Positions 26,407-36,423 of a stretch of 64,000 nucleotides of DNA are shown here, piece by piece (within the stretch, counting starts at the first letter, position 1; the number at the start of each line of letters is the position of its first letter). The stretch is from Pseudomonas sp. B21-023. Lineage in GTDB: Bacteria; Pseudomonadota; Gammaproteobacteria; Pseudomonadales; Pseudomonadaceae. The DNA lies in NCBI RefSeq assembly GCF_024749165.1, contig NZ_CP087190.1:124001-188000 (forward strand). Direction: 5' to 3'. The translations under genes and the position numbers were made by a program. The notes beneath the pieces were generated by a model, which was given only the letters and a program-made list of their open reading frames with translations, did not search any database and was not told where the DNA came from.

Positions 26407-29271
26407 TCAGGGCTCCAGCCGCGCCTGCAGTTGCTCCAGCCCATCGTTGAGTGCCTGCTCCAGCTCGCGTTTGTAGCGCAGGTAGAGGCTGGTGGACCCT
26501 TGCTCGTCCTCCAGCAGCTCGGACAGGTCGAGGTCGGTGATGTAGCAGCGGTAACTGCCGCTGCCGCGGCGCTGGCGCAGGATCTGCCGGGCGACCACGG
26601 CATACAGCTGGTCGCCATGCTCCAGTTCGGAAAACTCCTGCTGGTCGCAGTAAAGGGTGACATGCACCTCTTCGCCCGTGCCGGCCTGGAGGATCGCCTG
26701 AACTTCGAAATACGCCTGGTTCTGGTTGTCCGAAGGTGCCGGTCTTGGCTCCAGGCTGCGTGCCTTGCCGATGCCTGAGGGCAGCAACTGGTAATAGAGG
26801 ATGCGCAGCGATGCCAGCGGCAGGCTGTCCAGTGGCAACTGGGCGTCGCGGCGCATCAGCATCGATTGCAGGAAGCGTTGCAGCGGCAGCAGCAGGTGCG
26901 GCTCGTCCTGCAGTGGCAGCCGTTGTTGCCAGAGCGCGTTGTGCTCATCGAGCACGTACAGGTCGGCCCAGCCCTCGAACAGGCGGTAGAACACCTGGAT
27001 GCAGCCGGGCTGGCCCTGGGCCAGAACCAGCGGCAGGTCGTGGTCCTGCAGGGCGTGGGTGTCCAGGTGCAACGGGCTGTATCTGCCGCGCTCCTCGCCG
27101 AGGGCCGCCAGCACCGCGTCGTGGTCGGCGAGGCTGGCCAGGGTCACCTGCCCGGGCTGCAGGTCGAGGATGTGGGTGTGCTGGGCCACCTGCAGCAGGT
27201 AACGGTGATTCAGGCCCTGGTCGAGCAGCAATTGCACGGTGTCGAAGATCTCCTCGACCCGCTGGCTGATGGCCTGGGCGCGGTTGTGGCAATAGCAGCG
27301 TACCCGCACCCGCGGGCGGTGGCTGCGCTGGCCCAGGCTGTTGAGGAAGTCGCGCAGGCAGCGCGCCAGCGCATGCTCGCCGTCGTAGCGTTGCACCAGC
27401 ACCTCGTTCCAGCTGTTGAGGGTGATCTGGTCGAGGGTCAGCACCAGGTTCTCGCGTACCCCGGCGTAGCTCAGCGAGTCGGTGCGCTCAGTGGTCATCA
27501 GAATGTTCAGGTCGCGCTGATGGCGCAGCGGGTCGACGCCGACATTCACCAACAGCAGGATCTCGTTGGCCACGCTCGGCTGCAGCAGGCGCACCTCGCT
27601 GACTGTCTCCAGGGGCAGGGGGATGCTCTGCTGCAGGCTGCCGATCAGGTTGAACAGCTCGAACTCGCTCAGGTCGCTGACACCTGGGTGCAGGGCCAGG
27701 CGCGTGCTGCTGTCGATCACGCCATTGCGGTGGGCCCAGGTGAGCAGCTCGAGCAGTTCGCGGCAGCGCTTGATCGGGCTGAAGTGCTCCCACTCGTGTA
27801 CGGCCAGGTTGCCGTTGTACAACCCCCAGTGGTGTGTGCCCGGTTCCTTGCGGTTGGGTGATTGCACCAGAGTCAGGGTGTCCTCGGCCAAGTCCGGGGC
27901 GATGCCCGGGTTGATCACCTCGATCTTGCCGGCCCGGCGCTCGAAGGCGGCGTAGAGGCGGCGGCCAAGCACATTGAGGTCACGCTGGTCGGCGCGGCTG
28001 TTGGCGTTCTGCTGGCGGGCAAACTGGGTCAGGAAGCGGTAACTGTGGTTCAGCTCTGCCACCAGTTCGCGGCGCTCGACCGCCACCTGGCGCACTTTCC
28101 ACTGGCTGCGACTGTCGAGCAGTGCCAGTTGGCGCTCGTCCCAGCCCCATTCTTCGGTCAGGCGCCCCAGGAGCTGGCGTTGCCAGCCCCCGCTACGTGT
28201 ACGGCCCTGGTCGCCGAGCTTCTTGTTTACCTTCAGGTACAGGCTGCGCCGCACCAGCTCCAGGCGTGCCGGCTCGCCGCGCAGGAGCAGGTAGCGTTCG
28301 ATGCGGCGGTAGACCATCACGTAGGGGTCGAGCTCATCCAGATCCAGCTGGTTGGCGAACACGGCCCGCTTGTAGTCCAGGCTCAGGCAGCGCACCTGCG
28401 GGTGCTCGCTGGCGTAGGCCTCGGTGAGCAGCAGCTTGAGCAGCGACTTGTAGGGTGAGTCGATACCCTTGAACAGCTGCCACAGCCCGGCGCCGACGAA
28501 CTCGCCCGACGGAATGTGCGCCAGGTGGCCCAGGTCGAGATCGTCCTGGGCGCGGATGAAGCGCTTGGACAGCAGGGTCTGGGTGTAGTCGCGGTAGTTG
28601 TGTTCCTGGTAGACCGGCACCAGCCACCACAGCGGCGTGCGCCCGGCCAGCCAGATGGCGGTGCGGTAGAACTCGTCGAGCAGCAGGTAATGCTGGGTGG
28701 TGCCGCAGTCGTCGGAGCTGAGCTGGCCATCGCGCTCGCCCTGGACGAAGCCCCGGGGTTCGATCAGGAAAAAATGAGCTTCGGCGCCTTGGCTGGCCGC
28801 CCAGGTTTCGAGCAGCTGGCACTTGCGTCGCAAGTCGGCCACGGCCTGCTCGTCCAGGTCCGGTGCATGGCACACCCACAGGTCCATGTCGCTCTGCTCG
28901 GCCTGGGCCAGCGTGCCGAGGCTGCCCATCAGAAACAGGCCGTGGATCGGCTGCGGTGGATTGCCGTGGCGTGGCTTGTAGGTGAACGAGCGGGTCAGGC
29001 GCTGGGCTTCGGCGAGCAGCTCGCCGTCGGGCTCGAAACCGGAGACGCCGGCGGGGGTGGTGCCGGAAACATAGCCTGGCAGCAGCGGATGATTGACGTG
29101 GAAGAACAGTGGCAGCAGCGTGATGACCTGCTGTTGGCGTGTGGATAACCCTTCCATCGCCCGTGCCAGGCGGCCCTGGTTGATCTTCAGGAAGCGCGCG
29201 CGCAGCTTGGCCAGCTCCTTGCGGTCGATGCCTTGATCCAGGTCGGGGCGGATTTCGTGGGGGTGGTTCAT
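26407..29271 (-). CDS. cyaA: CyaA, class I adenylate cyclase
   Basis: 954 residues, full length. The N-terminal catalytic nucleotidyltransferase region shows LFLMGSLGTLAQAEQSDMDL, with the Gly-Ser and Asp-x-Asp metal/ATP residues. A long C-terminal regulatory region follows (about residue 550 onward). It makes cAMP for Vfr/Crp. The start at 29271 precedes MNHPHEIRPDLDQGID. The cyaA/cyaY neighbourhood is shared with E. coli, although here rnk and DUF1289 lie between. Confidence 0.96.
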   Translation of the reverse strand: MNHPHEIRPDLDQGIDRKELAKLRARFLKINQGRLARAMEGLSTRQQQVITLLPLFFHVNHPLLPGYVSGTTPAGVSGFEPDGELLAEAQRLTRSFTYKPRHGNPPQPIHGLFLMGSLGTLAQAEQSDMDLWVCHAPDLDEQAVADLRRKCQLLETWAASQGAEAHFFLIEPRGFVQGERDGQLSSDDCGTTQHYLLLDEFYRTAIWLAGRTPLWWLVPVYQEHNYRDYTQTLLSKRFIRAQDDLDLGHLAHIPSGEFVGAGLWQLFKGIDSPYKSLLKLLLTEAYASEHPQVRCLSLDYKRAVFANQLDLDELDPYVMVYRRIERYLLLRGEPARLELVRRSLYLKVNKKLGDQGRTRSGGWQRQLLGRLTEEWGWDERQLALLDSRSQWKVRQVAVERRELVAELNHSYRFLTQFARQQNANSRADQRDLNVLGRRLYAAFERRAGKIEVINPGIAPDLAEDTLTLVQSPNRKEPGTHHWGLYNGNLAVHEWEHFSPIKRCRELLELLTWAHRNGVIDSSTRLALHPGVSDLSEFELFNLIGSLQQSIPLPLETVSEVRLLQPSVANEILLLVNVGVDPLRHQRDLNILMTTERTDSLSYAGVRENLVLTLDQITLNSWNEVLVQRYDGEHALARCLRDFLNSLGQRSHRPRVRVRCYCHNRAQAISQRVEEIFDTVQLLLDQGLNHRYLLQVAQHTHILDLQPGQVTLASLADHDAVLAALGEERGRYSPLHLDTHALQDHDLPLVLAQGQPGCIQVFYRLFEGWADLYVLDEHNALWQQRLPLQDEPHLLLPLQRFLQSMLMRRDAQLPLDSLPLASLRILYYQLLPSGIGKARSLEPRPAPSDNQNQAYFEVQAILQAGTGEEVHVTLYCDQQEFSELEHGDQLYAVVARQILRQRRGSGSYRCYITDLDLSELLEDEQGSTSLYLRYKRELEQALNDGLEQLQARLEP

Positions 29272-29436
29272 TGCGCGCTCAGGCAGGCCGGGGGAAGCTC
29301 TGGCGAGTTTAGCCTGAGTGGCGCGGTCGGATAAGGGGTTGCTGGCTTTTTGGCGTCAGATTGCAGACATCTTGCTTGGCTTCTGCGACGGGGCAGGCCC
29401 GCCCCCATGTTTTTGCGGAGGCGGGCTTGGCGAATT

Positions 29437-29682
29437 TCAGGCAGGCTGAGGCGTTTTCAGAACCCTGAGGAGCAACTGCACACTCTCGGCGGCGTCAGTG
29501 CCCAGGCTGGTGAGATAGCCGCCGTCGGGCTGGTCGGTAAGGCCTTTGTCGTGCAGACGCTTGGCTGCGGCGACCAAGGCCGGGGAGGCGTCACTGCACA
29601 CCTTGATGCCTTCCTGGTGACTGTCCAGGTTGAACTGGGAAAGGACTTCCAGTTCGGCGATCAGTTCGGGGTTGAAGGGCAT
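29437..29682 (-). CDS. TIGR02647 family small protein
   Basis: 81 residues beginning MPFNPELIAELEVLSQFNL and containing GIKVCSDASPALVAAAKRLHDKGL, the characteristic core of the TIGR02647 family, small proteins annotated as possible DNA-binding proteins. Function is unknown. A GC-rich hairpin (29397-29426, GCCCGCC/GGCGGGC) follows its stop and may end transcription before cyaA. Confidence 0.8.
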   Translation of the reverse strand: MPFNPELIAELEVLSQFNLDSHQEGIKVCSDASPALVAAAKRLHDKGLTDQPDGGYLTSLGTDAAESVQLLLRVLKTPQPA

Positions 29683-29733
29683 GGGCTACTCCTGACTTCG
29701 AGACAAGGATGGAAGTCAGGAGTGTAGTCAGGT

Positions 29734-30036
29734 TTATTCGATGGCGCCTTGATCCGCCTCAGGTGGCAGCTCCGGCAGGGCGCGCAGGGCGGTTTCGTAC
29801 CACTCGGTATCGAACGGGCGATCTTCGTCGAGCATGGCGTCGATCTCGATGGCCAGCACGTGGGCCATGAGGTTGAGGATGTCTTCACGCTCGTAGCCGA
29901 CCAGTGTCAGCTTGTTGAAAGTGGCCTTGGCGGCCGGCGGCTCGCCGCTTTCGATCTGGTTCTCGATCGCCTGGGTCAGGGTGGCCTCGGCGAAGTCTTC
30001 TTCATCATTGCTGTCGATGTCTTGGGGTTCGCTCAT
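29734..30036 (-). CDS. Conserved hypothetical acidic protein
   Basis: 100 residues, strongly acidic (MSEPQDIDSNDEEDFAEAT), with a helical middle (LTQAIENQIE, YEREDILNLMAHVLAIEIDAML) and DTEWYETALRALPELP. I recognise it only as a conserved pseudomonad protein of unknown function. The ATG at 30036 is preceded by AGGAG. It is probably expressed separately from the TIGR02647 gene 51 bp downstream. Confidence 0.65.
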   Translation of the reverse strand: MSEPQDIDSNDEEDFAEATLTQAIENQIESGEPPAAKATFNKLTLVGYEREDILNLMAHVLAIEIDAMLDEDRPFDTEWYETALRALPELPPEADQGAIE

Positions 30037-30182
30037 GGCGGTGCTCCTGTGGTAAGGCGCACAGTGTGCCACGCCTGCGCTGGCAATGCCCGGCCATCAG
30101 CGCCGGGCATGGCACTGGCCAAGGGTGGGCAAGGGAGCTATAACAGCCGGGCCAACCCCATACGGCCTTGGAGGCTGTCTCA

Positions 30183-30842
30183 ATGCTCAAGCTTCATGGA
30201 TTCGCGGTCAGCAACTACTACAACATGGTCAAGCTGGCCTTGCTGGAGAAAGGCGTGCCCTTCGAAGAGGTGCCGTTCTTCGGCGGCCAGTTGCCTCAAG
30301 CCCTGGCCATCAGCCCCCGTGGCAAGGTGCCGGTGCTGCAGACCGAGCACGGTTTCATCAGCGAGACCGGGGTCATCCTCGACTACATCGAGCAGACCCA
30401 GCCGGGCAAGGCGCTGCTGCCGGCCGATGCCTTCGGGCAGGCCAAGGTGCGCGAGCTGCTGCGGGAAATCGAGCTGTATATCGAGCTGCCAGCGCGTACC
30501 TGCTACGCCGAGGCGTTCTTCGGCGCGGCGGTGGAGCCGCTGATCAAGGAGCGGGCGCGGGTGGATCTGCTGGCGGGCTTTGCCACCCTCAGGCGCAATG
30601 GCAGGTTCGCGCCGTATGTGGCCGGTGAGCAGCTGACCATCGCCGACCTGATGTTCTGTTTCTCGGTCGACCTGGCCTGCGCGGTGGGCAAGAAGGTGCT
30701 GAACATCGACTTCCTGGAGGACTTCACGGAAGCGAAGAAGCTGTTGCAATTGCTGGGTGAGAACCCGCACATGGCGAGGATCGTGGCGGACAAGGACGCG
30801 GCGATGCCGGCATTCCTCGAAATGATCAAGAACAAGCGCTAA
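30183..30842 (+). CDS. Glutathione S-transferase family protein
   Basis: 219 residues. The N-terminal thioredoxin-like domain has SNYYNMVKLALLEKG, the cis-Pro segment GKVPVLQ and the SETGVILDYIE motif; an all-helical C-terminal domain follows. It should conjugate or transfer glutathione, but the substrate is unknown. The ATG at 30183 follows GGAGG. It is monocistronic and ends at a perfect long inverted repeat. Confidence 0.9.
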   Translation: MLKLHGFAVSNYYNMVKLALLEKGVPFEEVPFFGGQLPQALAISPRGKVPVLQTEHGFISETGVILDYIEQTQPGKALLPADAFGQAKVRELLREIELYIELPARTCYAEAFFGAAVEPLIKERARVDLLAGFATLRRNGRFAPYVAGEQLTIADLMFCFSVDLACAVGKKVLNIDFLEDFTEAKKLLQLLGENPHMARIVADKDAAMPAFLEMIKNKR

Positions 30843-30851
30843 CGCTGTAAA

Positions 30852-30951
30852 CACTCGCGGGGCAAGTCGGGCCGCCGCATCGCCGCTCCCACGAGCCTTG
30901 TCCAGGCCTTGTGGGAGCGGCGATGCGGCGGCCCGACTTGCCCCGCGAGTG
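30852..30951. repeat. Perfect 41-bp inverted repeat (REP type), likely bidirectional terminator
   Basis: Arms 30852-30892 and 30911-30951 are exact reverse complements, starting CACTCGCGGGGCAAGTCGGG, around an 18-nt loop. The element fills the space between the convergent GST gene and argH; the argH stop is 5 bp from its edge. It is the same subtype as 9746-9828 but longer and without mismatch. Confidence 0.9.
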
Positions 30952-30956
30952 CGTTG

Positions 30957-32351
30957 TCAGCGCGAAGTCAGCAGTGCCTGGCCGCGAGCCACTGCCGCGC
31001 GCACCTGGGCCGGCGCGGTGCCACCGATGTGGTTGCGGGCGTTGACCGAACCTTCCAGGGTCAGCACGGCAAACACGTCCTGCTCGATCTGGTCGCTGAA
31101 CTGGCGCAGCTCTTCCAGGCTCATCTCGGCCAGGTCCTTGCCGGTGTCGACGCCATGTTTCACCGCGTGGCCGACGATCTCGTGGCAGTCACGGAACGGC
31201 AGGCCGCGGCGCACCAGGTAGTCGGCGAGGTCCGTGGCGGTGGAGAAGCCGCGCAGGGCCGCTTCGCGCATGATCGCGTGCTTGGGCTTGATCGCCGGGA
31301 TCATGTCGGCGAAGGCGCGCAGCGAGTCGCGCAGGGTGTCGGCGGCGTCGAACAGCGGCTCTTTATCTTCCTGGTTGTCCTTGTTGTAGGCCAGCGGCTG
31401 GCCTTTCATCAGGGTCAGCAGGCCGGTCAGGGCGCCGAACACGCGGCCGCTCTTGCCACGTACCAGCTCGGGTACGTCCGGGTTCTTCTTCTGCGGCATG
31501 ATCGAGCTGCCGGTGCAGAAGCGGTCGGGCAGGTCGATGAACTGGAACTGCGCGCTGGTCCACAGCACCAGCTCTTCGGAGAAGCGCGACAGGTGCATCA
31601 TCGCGATGCTCGCGGCGGCGCAGAATTCGATGGCGAAGTCGCGGTCCGAGACGCCGTCCAGCGAGTTGCCGGCCACGGCTTCGAAGCCCAGCAACTTGCA
31701 GGTCAGCTCGCGGTCGATCGGGTAGGTGGTGCCGGCCAGCGCGGCGCTGCCCAGGGGCATGCGGTTGGCGCGCTTGCGGCAGTCGACCAGGCGCTCGTAG
31801 TCGCGGCTGAGCATTTCGAACCAGGCCAGCAGGTGGTGGCCGAAGGTCACCGGCTGGGCGGTCTGCAGGTGGGTGAAGCCGGGCATGATGGTCTCGGCTT
31901 CACGCTCGGCCTGTTCCAGCAGGCCCTTTTGCAGGCGGGTGATCTCGGCCAGGATCAGGTCGATCTCGTCACGCAGCCACAGGCGGATGTCGGTGGCCAC
32001 CTGGTCGTTGCGGCTGCGGCCAGTGTGCAGCTTCTTGCCGGTGATGCCGATGCGGTCGGTCAGGCGCGCCTCGATGTTCATGTGCACGTCTTCCAGGTCG
32101 ACGCGCCAGTCGAAGGTGCCGGCCTCGATCTCGCCCTGGATGGTCTTCAGGCCATCGATGATGGTGTCGCGCTCGGCGTCGCTGAGTACGCCGACCTGCG
32201 CCAGCATGGTGGCGTGGGCGATCGAACCCATGATGTCGTGGCGGTACAGGCGCTTGTCGAAATCGACCGAGGCGGTGAAACGGGCGACGAAGGCGTCGAC
32301 GGGCTCACTGAAGCGGCCGCCCCAGGACTGATTGGTCTTGTCGGTGCTCAT
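30957..32351 (-). CDS. argH: ArgH, argininosuccinate lyase
   Basis: 464 residues, standard length. The fumarase/aspartase superfamily signature [12 protein letters not shown] is present, as are the N-terminal NQSWGGRF and the active-site His region [12 protein letters not shown]. It cleaves argininosuccinate to arginine and fumarate. The start at 32351 ([12 protein letters not shown]) excludes a long unrelated in-frame extension. It is divergent from algR across about 297 bp. Confidence 0.97.
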   Translation of the reverse strand: MSTDKTNQSWGGRFSEPVDAFVARFTASVDFDKRLYRHDIMGSIAHATMLAQVGVLSDAERDTIIDGLKTIQGEIEAGTFDWRVDLEDVHMNIEARLTDRIGITGKKLHTGRSRNDQVATDIRLWLRDEIDLILAEITRLQKGLLEQAEREAETIMPGFTHLQTAQPVTFGHHLLAWFEMLSRDYERLVDCRKRANRMPLGSAALAGTTYPIDRELTCKLLGFEAVAGNSLDGVSDRDFAIEFCAAASIAMMHLSRFSEELVLWTSAQFQFIDLPDRFCTGSSIMPQKKNPDVPELVRGKSGRVFGALTGLLTLMKGQPLAYNKDNQEDKEPLFDAADTLRDSLRAFADMIPAIKPKHAIMREAALRGFSTATDLADYLVRRGLPFRDCHEIVGHAVKHGVDTGKDLAEMSLEELRQFSDQIEQDVFAVLTLEGSVNARNHIGGTAPAQVRAAVARGQALLTSR

Positions 32352-32648
32352 GGATTCACTCGTTGAAGGCGTGAACGGAAAAGTGGCGCCGATCATAGCA
32401 GGGTTGCGCCCGCCGCCGCAGGGCGCTGGTCGCGAGAATCGTCCGGTAACAAGGGGGTGCGGCATATTCAACGATTGAACGGCAGTGTTCCACGGAGCGT
32501 CTACAGTTGGACAAAGGGCTGGCGGTGAATCTGCCAGGCCAGTGAATCTTTGGCCTTCGCACCGGTCTGTAGCGTGACCGCGTTTCGGTCGCCCCACACT
32601 TGTCTACGCTATACCCGTGCGAGACTCACTCAGGAATCCAGCGCAATT

Positions 32649-33398
32649 ATGAATGTCCTGATCGTTGATGATGAACCCCAGGCCCGCGAGCGCCTGAGCC
32701 GGCTGCTTGGCGAGCTGGAGGGTTACACCGTGATGGAGCCCAGCGCCACCAACGGCGAGGAGGCCCTGACCCTGATCGAAAGCCTCAAGCCCGACGTGGT
32801 GGTGCTGGACATCGGCATGCCGGGCCTCGATGGCCTGCAGGTCGCCGCCCGGCTCTGCGAGCGCGAGTCGCCGCCGGCGGTGGTGTTCTGCACCGGCGAC
32901 GACGAATACGGCAGCGAAGCCTTCAGGGACAGCACTTTGAGCCATGTCGAGAAGCCCCTCCAGCCCCAGGCGCTGCGTGACGCCTTGCGTCGGGCTGAAA
33001 AACCCAACCGCGCCCAGCTGGCGGCGTTGACCCGCCCCGCAGGCGATACCGGCGGCGGCCCACGCAGCCATATCAGTGCCCGCACGCGCAAGGGCATCGA
33101 GTTGATCCCTATTCCCCAGGTCATCTATTTCATCGCCGACCACAAGTACGTCACCTTGCGCCACGAGGCAGGCGAAGTGCTGCTCGACGAACCCCTCAAG
33201 GCCCTGGAAGACGAGTTCGGCGAGCGGTTTGTGCGTATTCACCGCAACGCGCTGGTTGCCCGTGAGCGCATCGAGCGGTTGCAGCGCACGCCGCTGGGGC
33301 ATTTCCAGCTCTACCTGAAGGGGCTAGAGGGCGATGCCCTGACCGTCAGCCGTCGGCATGTGGCCGGGGTGCGCAAGATGATGCAGTCCTTGCACTGA
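32649..33398 (+). CDS. algR: AlgR, LytTR-type response regulator
   Basis: 249 residues. Receiver domain at 1-115 with acidic pocket Asp7/Asp8, phospho-acceptor Asp54 (VLDIGMPGLDG), Thr82 and Lys102; LytTR DNA-binding domain at about 148-245 (HISARTRKGIELIP, FVRIHRNALVARERIERL). The LytTR half is essentially that of P. aeruginosa AlgR, while receiver residues about 84-115 look divergent from it as I remember that sequence. The histidine-kinase gene algZ/fimS, which lies between argH and algR in P. aeruginosa, is absent: only about 297 bp separate them. It regulates alginate and virulence genes elsewhere; targets here are unknown. Confidence 0.93.
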   Translation: MNVLIVDDEPQARERLSRLLGELEGYTVMEPSATNGEEALTLIESLKPDVVVLDIGMPGLDGLQVAARLCERESPPAVVFCTGDDEYGSEAFRDSTLSHVEKPLQPQALRDALRRAEKPNRAQLAALTRPAGDTGGGPRSHISARTRKGIELIPIPQVIYFIADHKYVTLRHEAGEVLLDEPLKALEDEFGERFVRIHRNALVARERIERLQRTPLGHFQLYLKGLEGDALTVSRRHVAGVRKMMQSLH

Positions 33399-33567
33399 AT
33401 ACCCTTCGACAGCGTGAGAGCGGCCTTGCCCCGCGATAAGGTGCATTGCCCACCATCGCAATCGCGGGTCAAGCCCGTTCCCACGTGGCGCTTTGCTGAT
33501 CTGAATCTGCGGGCACACCCGGAGGAGCTGTTATCATCGACGGCATTTCTCTGGTTCGGGGCGTTTC

Positions 33568-34509
33568 ATGTCCACTCGCGAAATCCGCATTGCCACCCGT
33601 AAAAGTGCCTTGGCCCTGTGGCAGGCCGAATATGTAAAAGCCCGCCTGGAGCAGGCGCACCCAGGTCTTGTCGTAACCCTGGTGCCCATGGTCAGCCGTG
33701 GCGACAAGCTGCTCGACGCGCCGCTGGCGAAGATCGGCGGCAAGGGCCTGTTCGTCAAGGAGCTGGAAACCGCCCTGCTCGACAACGAAGCCGATATCGC
33801 CGTGCATTCGATGAAAGACGTGCCCATGGACTTCCCCGAAGGCCTGGGCCTGTACTGCATCTGCGAGCGCGAAGACCCGCGCGATGCCTTTGTTTCCAAT
33901 ACCTTTGCAAGCCTCGAGGCACTGCCGGCCGGCAGTGTTGTCGGCACTTCGAGCCTGCGCCGCCAGGCGCAACTGCTGGCGCGTCGGCCCGATCTTCAGA
34001 TCCGCTTCCTGCGCGGCAACGTCAATACGCGCCTGGCCAAGCTCGATGCCGGCGAATACGACGCCATCATCCTCGCCGCCGCAGGCCTGATCCGCCTCGG
34101 CTTCGAGGACCGCATTACCGCCTCCATCAGTGTCGATGACAGCCTGCCGGCTGGTGGCCAGGGCGCGGTGGGGATCGAGTGCCGTAGCGCTGATACCGAG
34201 ATTCATGCCTTGCTGGCGCCGCTGCACCATGCCGACACCGCTGACCGGGTGGTGGCCGAGCGTGCCCTGAACAAGCGCCTCAATGGTGGCTGCCAGGTGC
34301 CGATCGCCTGCTACGCGGTGCTTGAAGGCGAACAGCTGTGGCTGCGTGGCCTGGTTGGCCAGCCCTCCGGTGGCACCTTGCTGGTGGCCGAAGCCCGCGC
34401 TGCGCGCGTGGATGCCGAGGCCTTGGGCATACAGGTCGCCGAAGACCTGCTGGGGCAGGGCGCCGAGGCGATCCTCAAGGAAGTCTACGGCGAGGCCGGC
34501 CACCCGTGA
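33568..34509 (+). CDS. hemC: HemC, porphobilinogen deaminase
   Basis: 313 residues. The dipyrromethane-cofactor cysteine is Cys242 ([12 protein letters not shown]), and Arg/Lys substrate residues lie in [21 protein letters not shown] and [12 protein letters not shown]. It polymerises four porphobilinogens to hydroxymethylbilane. It is the first gene of hemCDXY and overlaps hemD by 4 nt. Confidence 0.98.
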   Translation: MSTREIRIATRKSALALWQAEYVKARLEQAHPGLVVTLVPMVSRGDKLLDAPLAKIGGKGLFVKELETALLDNEADIAVHSMKDVPMDFPEGLGLYCICEREDPRDAFVSNTFASLEALPAGSVVGTSSLRRQAQLLARRPDLQIRFLRGNVNTRLAKLDAGEYDAIILAAAGLIRLGFEDRITASISVDDSLPAGGQGAVGIECRSADTEIHALLAPLHHADTADRVVAERALNKRLNGGCQVPIACYAVLEGEQLWLRGLVGQPSGGTLLVAEARAARVDAEALGIQVAEDLLGQGAEAILKEVYGEAGHP

Positions 34510-35276
34510 GCCCCTGGCGCCTGCTGCTGACCCGCCCTGAAGAGGACTGTGCGGCACTGGCGCAGACGCTGGCCGACGCGGGTATCGCCAGCGCCAGCCT
34601 GCCTTTGCTGGTGATCGAGGCGCTCGCACCGGACCCGGCGCAGATGCAGCGCCTGCGGACGATCGCCGGGGCTCACGCCATCATCGTGGTCAGCAAGCCG
34701 GCGGCCCGCCTGCTGCTGGAGCAGCTCGCCCAGGCGGGAGTGAAACCGCCTTCCGCAGGTTGGTTCACGGTAGGTGAGGCGACGGCGCGAATTCTTCAGG
34801 AGCATGGGCTGCAAGTGGCCTTTCCAGCGGCCGGTGACGACAGCGAGGCCTTGCTCGGGCTGCCCGCCTTGCGCGAGGCTATTGCTGAGTCACCGAGGCC
34901 GCGCGTCCTGATCGTGCGCGGCGTCGGAGGTCGTGAACTGCTGGCCGAGCGTCTTGCCGAGCAAGGTGCTAGTGTCGATTATCTGGAATTGTATCGCCGC
35001 TGCCTGCCCGACTACCCTGCCGGAACCCTCGCCCGACGCATCGATGGGGAACGCCTGAATGGCCTGGTGGTCAGCAGTGGGCAGGGGCTGGAACACTTGC
35101 ATCGACTCGCGGGTGCGCACTGGCCGCGGTTTTCCCGATTGCCGCTGTTCGTGCCCAGCCCACGGGTCGCTGAACAGGCCCGCGCACTCGGGGCGCTGGA
35201 TATTGTGGATTGCCGTGGCGCCAGCGCCGCGGCCTTGCTGGCAGCCGTGCAGCGAACCGCTGCGCCTGCCTCTTAA
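34506..35276 (+). CDS. hemD: HemD, uroporphyrinogen-III synthase
   Basis: 256 residues from a GTG start inside the hemC stop (GTGA), beginning (V/M)[18 protein letters not shown]. The two-lobed HemD fold is seen as repeated alpha/beta segments; sequence is weakly conserved, as usual for the family. It cyclises hydroxymethylbilane. The GTG start is supported by the 4-nt overlap and by the conserved LLLTRP opening. Confidence 0.93.
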   Translation: MSPWRLLLTRPEEDCAALAQTLADAGIASASLPLLVIEALAPDPAQMQRLRTIAGAHAIIVVSKPAARLLLEQLAQAGVKPPSAGWFTVGEATARILQEHGLQVAFPAAGDDSEALLGLPALREAIAESPRPRVLIVRGVGGRELLAERLAEQGASVDYLELYRRCLPDYPAGTLARRIDGERLNGLVVSSGQGLEHLHRLAGAHWPRFSRLPLFVPSPRVAEQARALGALDIVDCRGASAAALLAAVQRTAAPAS

Positions 35277-35322
35277 GGCGCTAAGCTAGAGAGCGATGCG
35301 CCACCATGCAAAGGATGGATAC

Positions 35323-36423
35323 GTGAGCGAAACTGTCTTGTCCAACACCGAACAGCCCGTGGCGTCCGAGGCGCCGGAATCCGCCACCGCCAAGCCCGCC
35401 CGACGCTCCGGCAACGGCCTGGCGCTGCTGGCCCTGCTACTGGGCGCCGCAGGCGTCGCGGTCGGCGGCTGGGGCGTCTGGCAGGTTCGCCAGCTGCAAG
35501 GCAGCGAACAAGGCCAGGGCGAACACCTGCAAGCCCTCAACCAGCGCGCCGACGCGCTGCAGCAGCGCGAGCAGCAGCTCAGCGCGCAGCTGGCCAGCCT
35601 TCCGGCAGCCAGCGAACTGGAAGATCGCCGTCGCCTTGTAGCGCAACTGCAGGGCGACCAGCAGCGCCTGAGCCAGCGCCTGGAGACCGTACTGGGCGAA
35701 AGCCGCAAGGAGTGGCGCCTGGCCGAGGCCGAGCACTTGCTGCGCCTGGCGACCCTGCGCCTGTCGGCGTTGCAGGACATCACCAGCGCCAAGGCGTTGG
35801 TCGAGGGCGCCGATGAAATTCTTCGTGAGCAGAGCGACCCGGGCGCCTTCGCTGCCCGCGAGCAGTTGGCACGTAGCCTGGCGACGCTTTCCAGCACCCA
35901 GCAGCCGGACCGTACCGGCCTGTTCCTCAAGCTCGCCGCGCAGCGTGAGATGGTCCAGCAGCTCAGCGCCCAGTCGCCCGAGTTCGACAGCCAGGCCGAC
36001 GCCATGGGGGCCCTGACCGCCGATGGCGACGGCGCCAGCCGCTGGTCACAGTGGTGGGCGGAAATGTCCAAGTACTTCCAGATCGAGTTCAATGCCGACG
36101 ACAACGTTCGCCCGCTGCTGTCCGGCCAGTCGCTCAACCAGCTGCGCCTGGCCCTGAGCCTGACCATCGAACAGGCACAATGGGCGGCGCTCAATGGCGA
36201 AGCCAAGGTCTACACCCAGGCCCTGGACGATGCGCGCAGTGTGTTGCTGGCCAACTTCAACCCGGACAATCCGCAGAGCAAGGCGATGCTCGACAACCTC
36301 AACCAGCTGGCCGACCAGCCGGTGTCGGTGGTCACGCCTGACCTGAGCGAGAGCCTGGCTGCGGTGCAGGCCTATATCCAGCGTCGCCACCTGCCGGCCA
36401 CCACGGAAGGGGCCAAGCCATGA
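35323..36423 (+). CDS. hemX: HemX-like membrane protein
   Basis: 366 residues from the GTG at 35323, which has AAGGA 8 nt upstream; an ATG 27 nt earlier is possible but lacks a site. A disordered N-terminus, one membrane helix (GLALLALLLGAAGVAVGGWGV in outline) and a long Gln/Glu-rich coiled coil precede the HemX domain. The methyltransferase name often used for this family is not supported here, as no SAM motif is visible. It probably has a structural or regulatory role in heme synthesis. Confidence 0.88.
   Translation: MSETVLSNTEQPVASEAPESATAKPARRSGNGLALLALLLGAAGVAVGGWGVWQVRQLQGSEQGQGEHLQALNQRADALQQREQQLSAQLASLPAASELEDRRRLVAQLQGDQQRLSQRLETVLGESRKEWRLAEAEHLLRLATLRLSALQDITSAKALVEGADEILREQSDPGAFAAREQLARSLATLSSTQQPDRTGLFLKLAAQREMVQQLSAQSPEFDSQADAMGALTADGDGASRWSQWWAEMSKYFQIEFNADDNVRPLLSGQSLNQLRLALSLTIEQAQWAALNGEAKVYTQALDDARSVLLANFNPDNPQSKAMLDNLNQLADQPVSVVTPDLSESLAAVQAYIQRRHLPATTEGAKP

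Noticed and set aside
35296..35322. ATG at 35296 as the start of hemX
   Set aside because: No ribosome-binding site; the GTG at 35323 has AAGGA at the proper distance and gives the expected N-terminus.
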